Part shown: positions 1 to 7,076 of the stretch, in pieces
Numbering within the stretch: the stretch's first letter is position 1
Layout: each line of letters opens with the position of its first letter
Assembly: GCA_903908025.1 (NCBI GenBank)
Contig: CAIVQM010000265.1
Span: 1 to 24,196, forward strand
Direction: 5' to 3'
Origin: an uncultured bacterium
GTDB lineage: Bacteria > Actinomycetota > Actinomycetes > S36-B12
Length of the DNA: 24,196 bases
Made by a program: the position numbers and the translations under genes
The notes under the pieces: model-generated
Seen by the model: the letters and a program-made list of their open reading frames with translations, nothing else
What the model was told of the DNA's origin: nothing
Database searches by the model: none

Positions 1-1
1 C

Positions 2-325
2 ACGCAGGATGGGGCCGTCACCCCGGACGAACTGCAGAGACGATGGGGCAGGCTGCTCGCCGCCCCGAGCCAGCAGCAGGAGGACCTGAGCCAGCAGCAG
101 GAGGAGCTGTGGATTGCCACGCCTGTCAGTGACGACCATGCGGCCAAGGCCTTCATGATGCGGGCGATGCGGTTCGCCATCGGATGGCCGCGCATCACGA
201 TCAGCAGCGAGACGGTCGAGGTCCACGAGGACAGCCTGGAGAAGCGGTTGATGAAGGAGACGCTCCCGATTTGCGCCCCGGCGGACCGCCTCGGCTGGAG
301 GACGGGAACGTGTCAGCCCGGTTAG
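2..325 (+). CDS. 3' end of an unrecognised gene (N-terminus outside window)
   Basis: A reading frame is open from the left edge to a TAG at 323-325 and encodes the last 107 residues of a protein. I do not recognise the family. The fragment is hydrophilic, with no membrane segment. It holds a short Gln/Glu-rich stretch (SQQQEDL followed by SQQQEEL) made by a 21-bp tandem duplication, then a mixed-charge segment (DDHAAKAFMMRAMRF) and a cysteine-containing tail ending TGTCQPG. A strong hairpin 15 bases after the stop fits the end of a transcript in this direction. The frame could still be fortuitous, since only about 320 bases are visible and codon choice is the main support. No function is proposed. 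Confidence 0.5.
   Translation, partial: TQDGAVTPDELQRRWGRLLAAPSQQQEDLSQQQEELWIATPVSDDHAAKAFMMRAMRFAIGWPRITISSETVEVHEDSLEKRLMKETLPICAPADRLGWRTGTCQPG
67..108 (+). repeat. 21-bp tandem duplication
   Basis: Two adjacent 21-base units (67-87 and 88-108) differ at one position. They are in frame with the truncated gene and encode SQQQEDL/SQQQEEL. It is a simple intragenic duplication, not a CRISPR or mobile-element feature. Confidence 0.8.
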
Positions 326-339
326 ACACCTGACTTAAG

Positions 340-375
340 CAGGGGCCCCGGACCGGACAGCGGTTCGGGGCCCTG
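340..375 (+). terminator. GC-rich hairpin, probable terminator of the left-edge gene
   Basis: The arms at 340-355 and 361-375 pair around a five-base loop with one bulge and one mismatch, giving about 14 mostly G-C pairs. The hairpin starts 15 bases after the stop codon at 325. There is no T-tract, which is common for actinobacterial terminators. The rest of 376-470 shows no gene; a TTGACA at 441-446 has no good -10 partner at normal spacing. Confidence 0.6.
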
Positions 376-470
376 GCCTGTCGGATCCTGTGCTCTCGGC
401 CGGCGAAGCCGTCGACCCTTGGCGGACCCCAACGGTGCCGTTGACACATAGCGGACGTTTAGTGCACCCG

Positions 471-490
471 ATGGGGTGCTAGCACCCCAT
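471..490. promoter_or_regulatory. 20-bp perfect palindrome upstream of the diguanylate cyclase gene
   Basis: ATGGGGTGCTAGCACCCCAT is its own reverse complement over 20 bases and is followed by TTCCGC. It lies about 40 bases before the GTG start at 531. The inner 16 bases recur exactly at 1901-1916. Likely roles are an operator for a dimeric transcription factor or an RNA hairpin with a 6-bp stem and CTAG loop. The palindrome is seen directly; its role is inferred. Confidence 0.6.
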
Positions 491-530
491 TTCCGCGGCT
501 GAACCCCCACTGCGTTGACTGTGCGTTCCG

Positions 531-1910
531 GTGAACGAACAATCGAGGCGACCGATCCATCCTGCGAGCAGTCAGGCGCTCATGACCTCCCACCCGTCCC
601 CGGAAGCGAAGCCGTCCGCGGGCTGGGCGAGCCTGCCGGACGATGTGCTCAGGCGGGCGGCCGAGTCGACGGGCGATGTCTTCTACGCCATTCGCACGGA
701 TCCGGACTTCGGCATCGAGTTCCTCAGCGACTCAGTCGTCGCCCTCACGGGCTACGTTCCCGACGACTACTACGGCGATCCTGACCTCCTTGCCCGAACG
801 ACGGAGCCCGAAGACCTGGCAGCGCTAGTGGCTGCCGTGGAGAGTCCGCTCGGTGACGACATCAGCGTCGACCTGCGACTTCTCCATCGCGACGGAACCA
901 TGGTCTGGACCCAGCACCGTGCACGCAAGCGCGTGCGTCCGGATGGAACGGTCATCCTTGAGGGCAGCGGCCGCGATGTCACGCAACTGCACCTGACCCA
1001 GGAAGCCCTAGCGGCCAGCGAACGACGTTTCCGGCTGGCGATGGCGGAGGCACCGAACGGCATGGCCGTGATCGATCTGGATCTGCGCTTCCTGGAGGTG
1101 AACGCATCCCTCGAGCGCATCCTCGGTCACCGGCGCCTCTGGCTGCTGGACCACTACCTCGGTGATGTGATAGATCCGCTCGACCGTGATGGCACCATCG
1201 CCACGCTCCAGAGCCTGCTCGAGGGCCGCACGGAGCACGTGAGCCGCGAGCACCGCTATGTGCGGTCGGATGACGTGGTCATCTGGATCCAGGAGTCGAT
1301 CGGACTGCTCCGTGGACCTAACGGTGAGCCGGTCTCCTATGTGTGCCAGCTGCAGGACGTCACCGAACTGCGCAACTCAGTTGCCCAACTCGAGCATCTG
1401 GCAGCTCACGACGGACTGACCGGTCTGCCCAATCGCGGTGAGCTCCTCAGAGTGCTGACGCAGGCCCTGCAGCATCAGCCACGCACCGGCAAGCAACTCG
1501 GTGTCCTCTTCTGCGATGTCGACGAACTCAAGCTCGTGAATGACGCGCACGGCCACGCGGCAGGAGATGCCCTGCTCATGGCGATCGGTCAGCGGATGTC
1601 CGGCGCACTCCGGGCCACCGACTCCGTGGCACGTGTCAGCGGCGACGAGTTCGTCGTGGTGTTGGACGGTGTGCACGACACCGCCGATGCTGAGCGTCTC
1701 GCGCAGCTGATTCGTGCGGCTGTTGCCGTTCCGATCCGTCTCGACGGGCAACTCGTGACACCTGCGTTGAGCATCGGTGTTGCGGTGGCCGAGATGGGCC
1801 AGGCCGCTGACGAGGTTCTGCTCAATGCCGATCGGGCGCTCTACCTCGCCAAGCACGACGGGCGTGATCGCATCGCGGTGTTCGCTGCAGCCCCTGTGAC
1901 GGGGTGCTAG
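531..1910 (+). CDS. PAS-PAS-GGDEF diguanylate cyclase
   Basis: This is a soluble 459-residue signalling protein expected to make cyclic di-GMP from two GTP. Two PAS folds (about residues 45-155 and 163-283) precede a GGDEF domain (about 290-455) that begins HDGLTGLPNR. The signature loop reads SGDEF (370-374), a first-position variant that keeps the catalytic Asp and Glu. An intact RxxD product-inhibition site (RATD, 361-364) sits at the usual distance before it, so the enzyme is probably active and feedback-regulated. No transmembrane segment is visible, so the PAS domains presumably sense a cytoplasmic signal. The GTG at 531 gives the longest frame; ATG 582 is also possible because neither has a strong ribosome site. 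The stop TAG lies at the centre of a palindrome repeated upstream of the gene. Confidence 0.93.
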   Translation: MNEQSRRPIHPASSQALMTSHPSPEAKPSAGWASLPDDVLRRAAESTGDVFYAIRTDPDFGIEFLSDSVVALTGYVPDDYYGDPDLLARTTEPEDLAALVAAVESPLGDDISVDLRLLHRDGTMVWTQHRARKRVRPDGTVILEGSGRDVTQLHLTQEALAASERRFRLAMAEAPNGMAVIDLDLRFLEVNASLERILGHRRLWLLDHYLGDVIDPLDRDGTIATLQSLLEGRTEHVSREHRYVRSDDVVIWIQESIGLLRGPNGEPVSYVCQLQDVTELRNSVAQLEHLAAHDGLTGLPNRGELLRVLTQALQHQPRTGKQLGVLFCDVDELKLVNDAHGHAAGDALLMAIGQRMSGALRATDSVARVSGDEFVVVLDGVHDTADAERLAQLIRAAVAVPIRLDGQLVTPALSIGVAVAEMGQAADEVLLNADRALYLAKHDGRDRIAVFAAAPVTGC

Positions 1911-1922
1911 CACCCCAATTCC
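1901..1922. promoter_or_regulatory. Second copy of the GGGGTGCTAGCACCCC palindrome
   Basis: The 16-base perfect palindrome at 1901-1916 is followed by AATTCCGC. With its flank it matches 473-496 at 23 of 24 bases. It spans the stop codon of the diguanylate cyclase gene (TAG at its centre) and lies about 100 bases before the first secreted-protein gene. It may be a shared operator, or a hairpin terminator for the upstream gene. Confidence 0.55.
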
Positions 1923-2018
1923 GCTTATGAATGCTCATCTACTGGAACTTATGGCTGAGCGACGACATGGTGTGCCGATCACGGTGCAGCAGGTGCGCCA
2001 GCGAAATTGGGAGACTCC

Positions 2019-2633
2019 ATGGCTGTCAGGCGTTCGTTGGGGATCTTTGGGGTTACCCTCGCTGCTGCATCATGGCTCATTGGCGCGACACCGGCCATGG
2101 CCGCGGCCCCGATCAACGGGTGCGCTGAAGGCGTCTACTACGTCCTTGCCGGTAGCACCCACACAGTCTCGTTCGCCGATTGTGCGGGGTTCCCAGACAC
2201 TCACTACTGGAATAGTGACGGAACTAGCCCTCTGGCCGGCGGTGCGCTCTCCTACGACGTCTCAGTGGCACCTGGAAACATGGCGAACACTTGGGTTGGA
2301 GGCTACACACCGACACCGGACCCCGAGTGGCCCGGTCAAGCTGACCAACTGATCTTCGTGTGTGGCGAGGACTGGGCGACTGTGACGGGGGCCGGTACAT
2401 GGCCCGATTGGATCAACTACATGGCGAACGCGCAGACGACCTACCTGTGCAGTGCGGACTCCTCCGCGCCGCCGCCCTCGTGGTTCCTGGCCTACGGCCT
2501 GCATGCTGGGGAGGCCTGCGAGGCAGGCTGGACGGCTGGCTGGGCCGAGTGGCCGAACGATGGTCGGGGCGGCCCCGTCTGCAACCGCGAGACCTACTTC
2601 GACATCGACAGCGGCGTCTGGTCGACGCGCTAA
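2019..2633 (+). CDS. Secreted six-cysteine protein, paralogue 1
   Basis: This is a 204-residue exported protein of a family I cannot name. ATG 2019 is preferred over an in-frame TTG at 2007 because GGGAG (2009-2013) lies before it. Residues 1-28 form a signal peptide (RR, hydrophobic core, AMA cleavage site). The mature part has six cysteines, beginning with C35 and C55, at positions alignable with the next two genes, suggesting three disulfides. The last ~50 residues form a Trp/Gly-rich module (SWFLAYGLHAGEAC, then AEWPNDGRGGPVCNRE, ending WSTR) almost identical in all three paralogues. The central region is the most divergent of the three. No lipobox, LPXTG or membrane anchor is seen, so the product is probably released or non-covalently held at the surface. 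Confidence 0.85.
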   Translation: MAVRRSLGIFGVTLAAASWLIGATPAMAAAPINGCAEGVYYVLAGSTHTVSFADCAGFPDTHYWNSDGTSPLAGGALSYDVSVAPGNMANTWVGGYTPTPDPEWPGQADQLIFVCGEDWATVTGAGTWPDWINYMANAQTTYLCSADSSAPPPSWFLAYGLHAGEACEAGWTAGWAEWPNDGRGGPVCNRETYFDIDSGVWSTR

Positions 2634-2761
2634 GCCTCCTCCCCATCAGCCACTTGACACGACTTGTAACGGAGACACGCATGCGCAAAGGCTTGGTAGT
2701 AGCAGGAACCGCACTCCTCATGGCACTTGCCGGCACGATCGCGGCTCCGAGTGCGTCCGCA
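2478..2761 (+). repeat. Direct repeat copy 1 (C-terminal module, spacer, next signal peptide)
   Basis: This block covers the 3' end of paralogue 1, the 47-base spacer and the signal-peptide codons of paralogue 2. It matches 3119-3402 at a constant 641-base offset without indels, and the spacers agree at about 40 of 47 bases. This indicates a fairly recent tandem duplication or continuing gene conversion. Confidence 0.85.
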
Positions 2762-3274
2762 GTGAGTGGCACCGTCCCGGGGTGCACCCCTGGTGTCTAC
2801 GTGGTGCCGAATGGCGCGCCCGTGCGGATCGACACCACAGGATGTTCATGGATCTGGACCGGTGGAGACGGCACCTCCGATGTGGTCGTAGGCGACACCT
2901 TCATTAATGTAACTCTCGGAGCATCGTCGGTGTATCAGAGGTTTTGGACGACCGGCCCGACGGACGTCCTGTTGTACTCGTGTGCGGCTCCCATTGCAGA
3001 TGGAACACGTCCCGCTCCCCTAAATGACCCCAGTTGGGTCACGCTGTTCGCCGCCGCCGTGGATCACTGCGACTGGGCGGTTCCTTCCACGCCCTCCGTG
3101 GACGGCGTTGCCCCTCCGTCGTGGTTCCAGGCCTACGGCCTGCATGCTGGGGAGGCGTGCGAGGCAGGGTGGACGGCTGGCTGGGCCGAGTGGCCGAACG
3201 ATGGCCGCGGCGGCCCAGTCTGCAACCGCGAGACCTACTTCGACAGCACCAGCGGAGCATGGTCAACGCGCTAA
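2681..3274 (+). CDS. Secreted six-cysteine protein, paralogue 2
   Basis: This is a 197-residue exported protein and the second tandem paralogue. ATG 2681 has a GGAG site six bases upstream. The signal peptide runs from MRKGLVV to about residue 27 (PSASA). The mature protein has six cysteines (C35, C55, then those in LYSCAAP, DHCDW, GEACEAG and GPVCNRE). The first two have the same numbering as in paralogue 1. It shares VYVVPNGAPVRIDT-like N-terminal and DHCDWAVPST central segments with paralogue 3, and the C-terminal Trp/Gly module with both others. It lies 47 bases after paralogue 1 and 47 bases before paralogue 3, so co-transcription is likely. Function unknown; a structural or ligand-binding surface role is a guess. 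Confidence 0.87.
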   Translation: MRKGLVVAGTALLMALAGTIAAPSASAVSGTVPGCTPGVYVVPNGAPVRIDTTGCSWIWTGGDGTSDVVVGDTFINVTLGASSVYQRFWTTGPTDVLLYSCAAPIADGTRPAPLNDPSWVTLFAAAVDHCDWAVPSTPSVDGVAPPSWFQAYGLHAGEACEAGWTAGWAEWPNDGRGGPVCNRETYFDSTSGAWSTR

Positions 3275-3402
3275 GCCTCCTCCCCATCAGCCACCTGACT
3301 CGACACGCATCGGAGACACACATGCGCAAGGTTTTGGTGGTCGCAGGTACCGCGCTCCTCATGGCACTTGCCGGCACGATCTCTGCGCCGAGTGCATCAG
3401 CC
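3119..3402 (+). repeat. Direct repeat copy 2
   Basis: This second copy covers the C-terminal module, 47-base spacer and signal peptide, 641 bases after copy 1. It joins paralogues 2 and 3. Confidence 0.85.
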
Positions 3403-3957
3403 TTCCCAGCACCGCCGAACACGGTCGATGGTTGCAATGGTGGGTTGGCAGTGGTGTACCTGGTGCCGAACGGTGTTCCGGTTCGCGTGGATACCTCCGC
3501 TTGCATCTACGGCGGCGGCTACTTGTTTGAGGTAGGTGACACCACGTCAGTGGTCGCGCCGGAAGTGCCAGTGGATCCGGCTACTCCGGCATTTGTTGAT
3601 GTCACCCTGGGTGCCGCTTCGAGGTACGTAGACCTCCACACCCCCCAGGACATCGTTATCTACTCGTGTGATGCGCCAACGGCTGATGGGCTGCGTCCAG
3701 CCGCATACGAGGACGATCCCAGCTACTGGGACCCGATTTTCGCTGCAGCGGTTGATCATTGCGACTGGGCGGTGCCCTCAACCGGTGGAGCTGCTCCGCC
3801 GTCGTGGTTCCAGGCCTACGGCCGTCATGCCGGTGAGGCGTGCGCGGCGGGCTGGGCGGCCGGCTGGGCCGAGTGGCCGAATGACGGTCGGGGCGGGCCG
3901 GTATGCAATCGCGAGACCTACTGGGACATCAACAGTGGAGCATGGTCAACGCGCTAG
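3322..3957 (+). CDS. Secreted six-cysteine protein, paralogue 3
   Basis: This is a 211-residue exported protein and the third tandem copy. ATG 3322 follows CGGAG at normal spacing. The signal peptide (MRKVLVVAG to PSASA, residue ~27) is nearly identical to that of paralogue 2. Six cysteines are conserved, the first at C38 and C61. The N-terminal half carries small insertions relative to paralogue 2, for example GGGYLFEVGDTTSVVAPEV. The C-terminal module is kept (SWFQAYGRHAGEAC, WPNDGRGGPVCNRE, WSTR). Only 20 bases separate its stop from the response-regulator start, so the secreted genes and the two-component pair may share a transcript. No enzyme motif is visible. Confidence 0.87.
   Translation: MRKVLVVAGTALLMALAGTISAPSASAFPAPPNTVDGCNGGLAVVYLVPNGVPVRVDTSACIYGGGYLFEVGDTTSVVAPEVPVDPATPAFVDVTLGAASRYVDLHTPQDIVIYSCDAPTADGLRPAAYEDDPSYWDPIFAAAVDHCDWAVPSTGGAAPPSWFQAYGRHAGEACAAGWAAGWAEWPNDGRGGPVCNRETYWDINSGAWSTR
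3802..3957 (+). repeat. Direct repeat copy 3 (C-terminal module only)
   Basis: The third occurrence of the 3'-terminal module is more diverged and ends at the stop codon. The conserved spacer and signal-peptide part are absent downstream, where the response-regulator gene begins. Confidence 0.75.
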
Positions 3958-3977
3958 GGTCGAAGAAGGAGGGGCCG

Positions 3978-4643
3978 ATGCCTGATCAGATGCGCGTGCT
4001 TCTCGTCGACGACGACCCGTTCACTCGGGTGATGCTCACCACGACGCTGCAGTCCTTGGGCTGCGAGGTCGTGGCGGATGCCGGGACGGTGCCCGCTGCC
4101 CTTCGTGCCGCACATGAACTGCGGCCCGAGGTGGCGGTCGTCGACCTCGACCTGGGCGAGGGACCGACGGGCATCGATCTGGCCCATGGCCTGCGCCGGA
4201 TGGTGCCGGGCATCGGGATCGTGATGCTCTCGACGTACGAGGAGCCACGGCTGATGGGGCACAACCAGCCTCCGCTGCCGGTCGGGTCGATCTACCTGGT
4301 GAAGAAGACGGTGGCCGACCCCGAGGTGCTGGGACGTGCACTGCTCATGTCACGGGAGTCGACGCGGGAGACGGCGGCAGCCGGTGCGGCCGACTCGTCT
4401 CCGTCAACCCTGTTGAGCACGCTGAGCGATCAGCAAGTCGAGATCATGCGGCTGGTCGCTGGCGGTCACTCGAACGCCGAGATCGCAGCGCGTCGATCGC
4501 TGACGGAGTCTGCGGTGGAGAAGGCCGTTGCGCGCCTGATCAAGCAGCTGGATCTCAAGACCGGGCCGGGCCAGAACCCTCGCGTGATGATCGCGCAGGT
4601 GTACTACCAGTTGAGCGGTGCGGTCAGTGCCCGTCGGGCCTGA
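3978..4643 (+). CDS. NarL/LuxR-family response regulator
   Basis: This is a 221-residue two-component response regulator. The receiver domain (about residues 5-125) has the acidic pocket VDDD (10-13), phospho-acceptor D56 in VVDLDL, a Ser in VMLSTYEE and a Lys in YLVKK, so phosphorylation chemistry looks intact. After an Ala/Ser linker, a LuxR-type helix-turn-helix begins near STLSDQQVEIMRLVAGGHSNAEIA and ends at IAQVYYQL. The start is ATG 3978 with an excellent AAGGAGG site (3966-3972). It sits 20 bases after the third secreted-protein gene and overlaps the downstream histidine kinase by 26 bases, implying translational coupling and a cognate pair. Its DNA targets are unknown; the palindromes at 471 and 1901 are candidates. 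Confidence 0.93.
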   Translation: MPDQMRVLLVDDDPFTRVMLTTTLQSLGCEVVADAGTVPAALRAAHELRPEVAVVDLDLGEGPTGIDLAHGLRRMVPGIGIVMLSTYEEPRLMGHNQPPLPVGSIYLVKKTVADPEVLGRALLMSRESTRETAAAGAADSSPSTLLSTLSDQQVEIMRLVAGGHSNAEIAARRSLTESAVEKAVARLIKQLDLKTGPGQNPRVMIAQVYYQLSGAVSARRA

Positions 4644-6375
4644 CCCGCTCCAGACCCGCACCCTTCGCGAGCGGCTGGGTGGTCGCTGGGCGCTCGCGTG
4701 GCAGTCGTATCTCATCACCGCGGGGCTCGGGCTCGTCGCTCTGCTGGCTGGCGAAGAGCACTTCCGGACATCGACGAGTGTTGCGCTGTCGTGGGTGCTG
4801 CTGTCCCTGACGGCATCCATTGCTGTTGGCATCCTGCTGCTGGTTCTCAACGCAACGGCCTTCCGCAATCGGCGCATCACGCCTGTCCCGATCTGGCTCG
4901 TCATCGTCGCCGATGCCCTCTGCGGCGTGATCTTCGGCTTGGTTGTCGGGCTCGGTTCCGCCGCTTTGGGGCTGGAGACGCACCTCGGCATCCTCGAACG
5001 AGTTGTGCTCGACGGCATCTATGGCGCCTGGTGGGGGCCGACATTCACCTACTTCCTCGACTACCGCGAGCAGGCCATCACCGTCCGCAGGGAGTTGATC
5101 GCTGCCTCCGTGCAGACCGAGTTGACTGCCCTGCAGCAGGTCGAGGTCGTCGAGCGGCTGCGGCAGGAACTGCGCGATGAGGTCGGCCAGGAGCTGAGCC
5201 CCGTGCGAACCCGGGTCGAGGCGCACCTGGTCGAGTCAGCGGGGTCGGTGCACGTCGAGACGCACGTCGCTGCAGCGGATGTGCAGGAGGTCTCTGACCT
5301 CCTGCGGGGAACGGCCGAGTCCTCGGTACGTCCCCTGAGCAAGCGGCTGTGGAACGAGTCGGCCGAGCGCTACCCGCGCACGCCGTGGTGGTCGCTGGCA
5401 GCGAACATCGTGCGCTACCAGCCGTATCGCCCCATCATGTATGCCGCCGTGGACGTCCTTGGCACCGGATTCATCCAGATCCGGCTCTTCGGGCTGGCGC
5501 GCGGGATCTTCCTGACATCCGCGATGGTCTTGCTCATCTTCCTGGTGATGCTCAGCGGCAACGTCGCGATGCGGGCGTTCCCGCGCTGGCACACGGCGAT
5601 CTTCATCGTGGGCATTGTCGCCCTGCAGATCACGCTGGTCGTGCGGGTGTACTTCCGCGAGTTGTGGCTGCCGGGCTCGGCGCCGCTGGGCTGGCAGGTG
5701 ACGCAGATCGTGGTCGGCACCCTGGTGGTCCTCATCACCTCCGGTTTCGGGGCCTGGAACGACAAGAGTGCCGAGCTGCGGATCAACTTCCGCGCTGATA
5801 TTCGTCAGGACCAGGTGGAGTCCATAGCCAGGAGCCGGCAGGTCGCTGAGCTGGCGCGCGAGACGGCCCAACTGCTGCATGGCAGCGTGCAGACCCGGCT
5901 CGTCTCCTGCGCAATGGCGCTCGACAAGGCCAGCGCCACCGGTGATCAGGCCGCCGTCAACTCAGCTCTCCAGGAGGTACTGGTCGTGCTCGCGGAGCCG
6001 ATGCCTCAGCCGGCCTATGTCGGAACGATCGCTGAGGAGGTGGCGCGCAAGGCGTCGCTGTGGGAGGGGCTATGCGAGTTCACTGTGCGCGTCGATGGTC
6101 CGTCCGGCACTCAGGTCGACGTCATGGCCGTGGGCCGTGTGGTCGAGGAGGCGATCTCCAATGCCATCAGGCACGGTGGTGCGTCGCACATCGACATCTC
6201 TGTGGCTTCGGAGCCCGACGGCTCGGTCCGGGTGGTCGTCGATGACGACGGTCGCGGGCCGGGCGGTGGCGTCCCCGGCATCGGGACGGCGTTCCTTCAG
6301 CAGGCGAGTGCCGGTCAGTGGTCGCTCACCCCACTGTCGCAGGGCTCCCGCCTCGAGGTGCTGGTCCCTGCCTAG
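4618..6375 (+). CDS. Multi-pass membrane sensor histidine kinase (NarL partner type)
   Basis: This is a histidine kinase of about 585 residues. The N-terminal part has roughly four membrane helices (about residues 26-148). A long hydrophilic, charged helical segment follows (about 150-265), then a second group of three or four membrane helices (about 275-385). The transmitter begins with a HisKA_3-like helix in which H421 of LLHGSVQTRL is the likely phosphorylation site. The HATPase_c domain has an N box around N515 (EEAISNAIRHGG) and a G1 box DDDGRGPGGG. Splitting the membrane part around a cytoplasmic helical domain is unusual. The start is GTG 4618, or GTG 4627 in the same frame; both overlap the response-regulator gene. 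The TAG stop overlaps the stop of the convergent HAD gene. Confidence 0.9.
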   Translation: MRSVPVGPDPLQTRTLRERLGGRWALAWQSYLITAGLGLVALLAGEEHFRTSTSVALSWVLLSLTASIAVGILLLVLNATAFRNRRITPVPIWLVIVADALCGVIFGLVVGLGSAALGLETHLGILERVVLDGIYGAWWGPTFTYFLDYREQAITVRRELIAASVQTELTALQQVEVVERLRQELRDEVGQELSPVRTRVEAHLVESAGSVHVETHVAAADVQEVSDLLRGTAESSVRPLSKRLWNESAERYPRTPWWSLAANIVRYQPYRPIMYAAVDVLGTGFIQIRLFGLARGIFLTSAMVLLIFLVMLSGNVAMRAFPRWHTAIFIVGIVALQITLVVRVYFRELWLPGSAPLGWQVTQIVVGTLVVLITSGFGAWNDKSAELRINFRADIRQDQVESIARSRQVAELARETAQLLHGSVQTRLVSCAMALDKASATGDQAAVNSALQEVLVVLAEPMPQPAYVGTIAEEVARKASLWEGLCEFTVRVDGPSGTQVDVMAVGRVVEEAISNAIRHGGASHIDISVASEPDGSVRVVVDDDGRGPGGGVPGIGTAFLQQASAGQWSLTPLSQGSRLEVLVPA

Positions 6376-7052
6376 TCCGTGACGACGAGGCGCAGGACGG
6401 CGTCGAGGCCGTGCACGCGACCGCTCGTCCGCGGCAGGATCAGCGTCCGCAGGCCCAGGCTCGCACCACCGCCGTCATCGTTCGCATTGTCGCCGACCAT
6501 GAGCACGTTCGCAGCGTCGAGGTCGAGCGCACTGAGCGCGGCGCGGAAGATGCGGTGGTCGGGCTTCACGCAGCCGACCTCGTACGACAGCACGACGGCA
6601 TCCACCAGCGGACTGACGCCCTCGCGGTCAAGGACGTTGCGGATCGGGACGCCGGCGTTGGAGAGCAGGCAGACGCGGATACCCGCGGCCTTCAGGGCCT
6701 GCAGGGTCGGGACGGTGTCGTCGTAGGCGTGCCAGGTGTCGAGCATGACGTCGTAGAGCGCGTTGGCGAGCTCGCGGTCGACGCCGGGACCGGCCGCGAT
6801 CAGCTCATGAAAGACCCGGGAGTGGTCCGCGAAGGACAGGTCGCGCGAGCTCCCTGGGTCGCTGATGCGGGCACCCTCCCAGATCCGGTCGAGGAAGGCG
6901 ATCAGGGTGGCCCGCTCGTCGGTGCTGAGGGGGTGGGGGACGACTGCGAGGGCGGCGTCGAGCCACTCCTCGGCGGCCCCCTGGTCGATGAGGGTGGAGT
7001 GGATATCGAAGATCACTCCACGGAAGGGCCCGGGGCTCGGCCAGTCGGTCAT
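6372..7052 (-). CDS. HAD-superfamily hydrolase with altered motif I
   Basis: This is a 226-residue haloacid-dehalogenase-like hydrolase (subfamily IA layout), probably a small-molecule phosphatase. Motif I reads FDIHSTLID: nucleophile D16 is present, but the usual second Asp (general acid/base) is H18. Motif II is S131 in CLLSNAG, motif III K163 in GCVKPD, and motif IV GDNANDD with D188 and D192/D193. The helical cap lies around residues 25-110. The start ATG at 7052 faces the divergent lysS start across about 40 bases. Its stop overlaps that of the convergent histidine kinase. The substrate cannot be told from sequence. HAD subfamilies with DxH in motif I exist, so it may be a stable variant and not a dead enzyme. 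Confidence 0.88.
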   Translation of the reverse strand: MTDWPSPGPFRGVIFDIHSTLIDQGAAEEWLDAALAVVPHPLSTDERATLIAFLDRIWEGARISDPGSSRDLSFADHSRVFHELIAAGPGVDRELANALYDVMLDTWHAYDDTVPTLQALKAAGIRVCLLSNAGVPIRNVLDREGVSPLVDAVVLSYEVGCVKPDHRIFRAALSALDLDAANVLMVGDNANDDGGGASLGLRTLILPRTSGRVHGLDAVLRLVVTD

Positions 7053-7076
7053 GTCGGCAGCCTACGAGGCATCGAA

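Noticed and set aside
441..469. TTGACA at 441 as the GGDEF gene's -35 box
   Set aside because: No TANNNT sequence lies 16-19 bases downstream, so a promoter could not be supported.
471..490. Reading the palindrome as a CIRCE (HrcA) element because of its GTGCTAGCAC core
   Set aside because: CIRCE has nine-base spaced GAGTGCTAA-type arms. This palindrome has no spacer and different outer bases, and no heat-shock gene is adjacent.
1638..1652. SGDEF instead of GGDEF taken as a degenerate, inactive cyclase
   Set aside because: The catalytic Asp and Glu and the RxxD inhibitory site are retained. A first-position Ser is tolerated in active enzymes, so inactivity cannot be argued.
2478..3957. Treating the repeats as a mobile element or CRISPR
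   Set aside because: The repeats are coding gene ends with spacers and signal peptides. There is no transposase, terminal inverted repeat or short regular spacer array.
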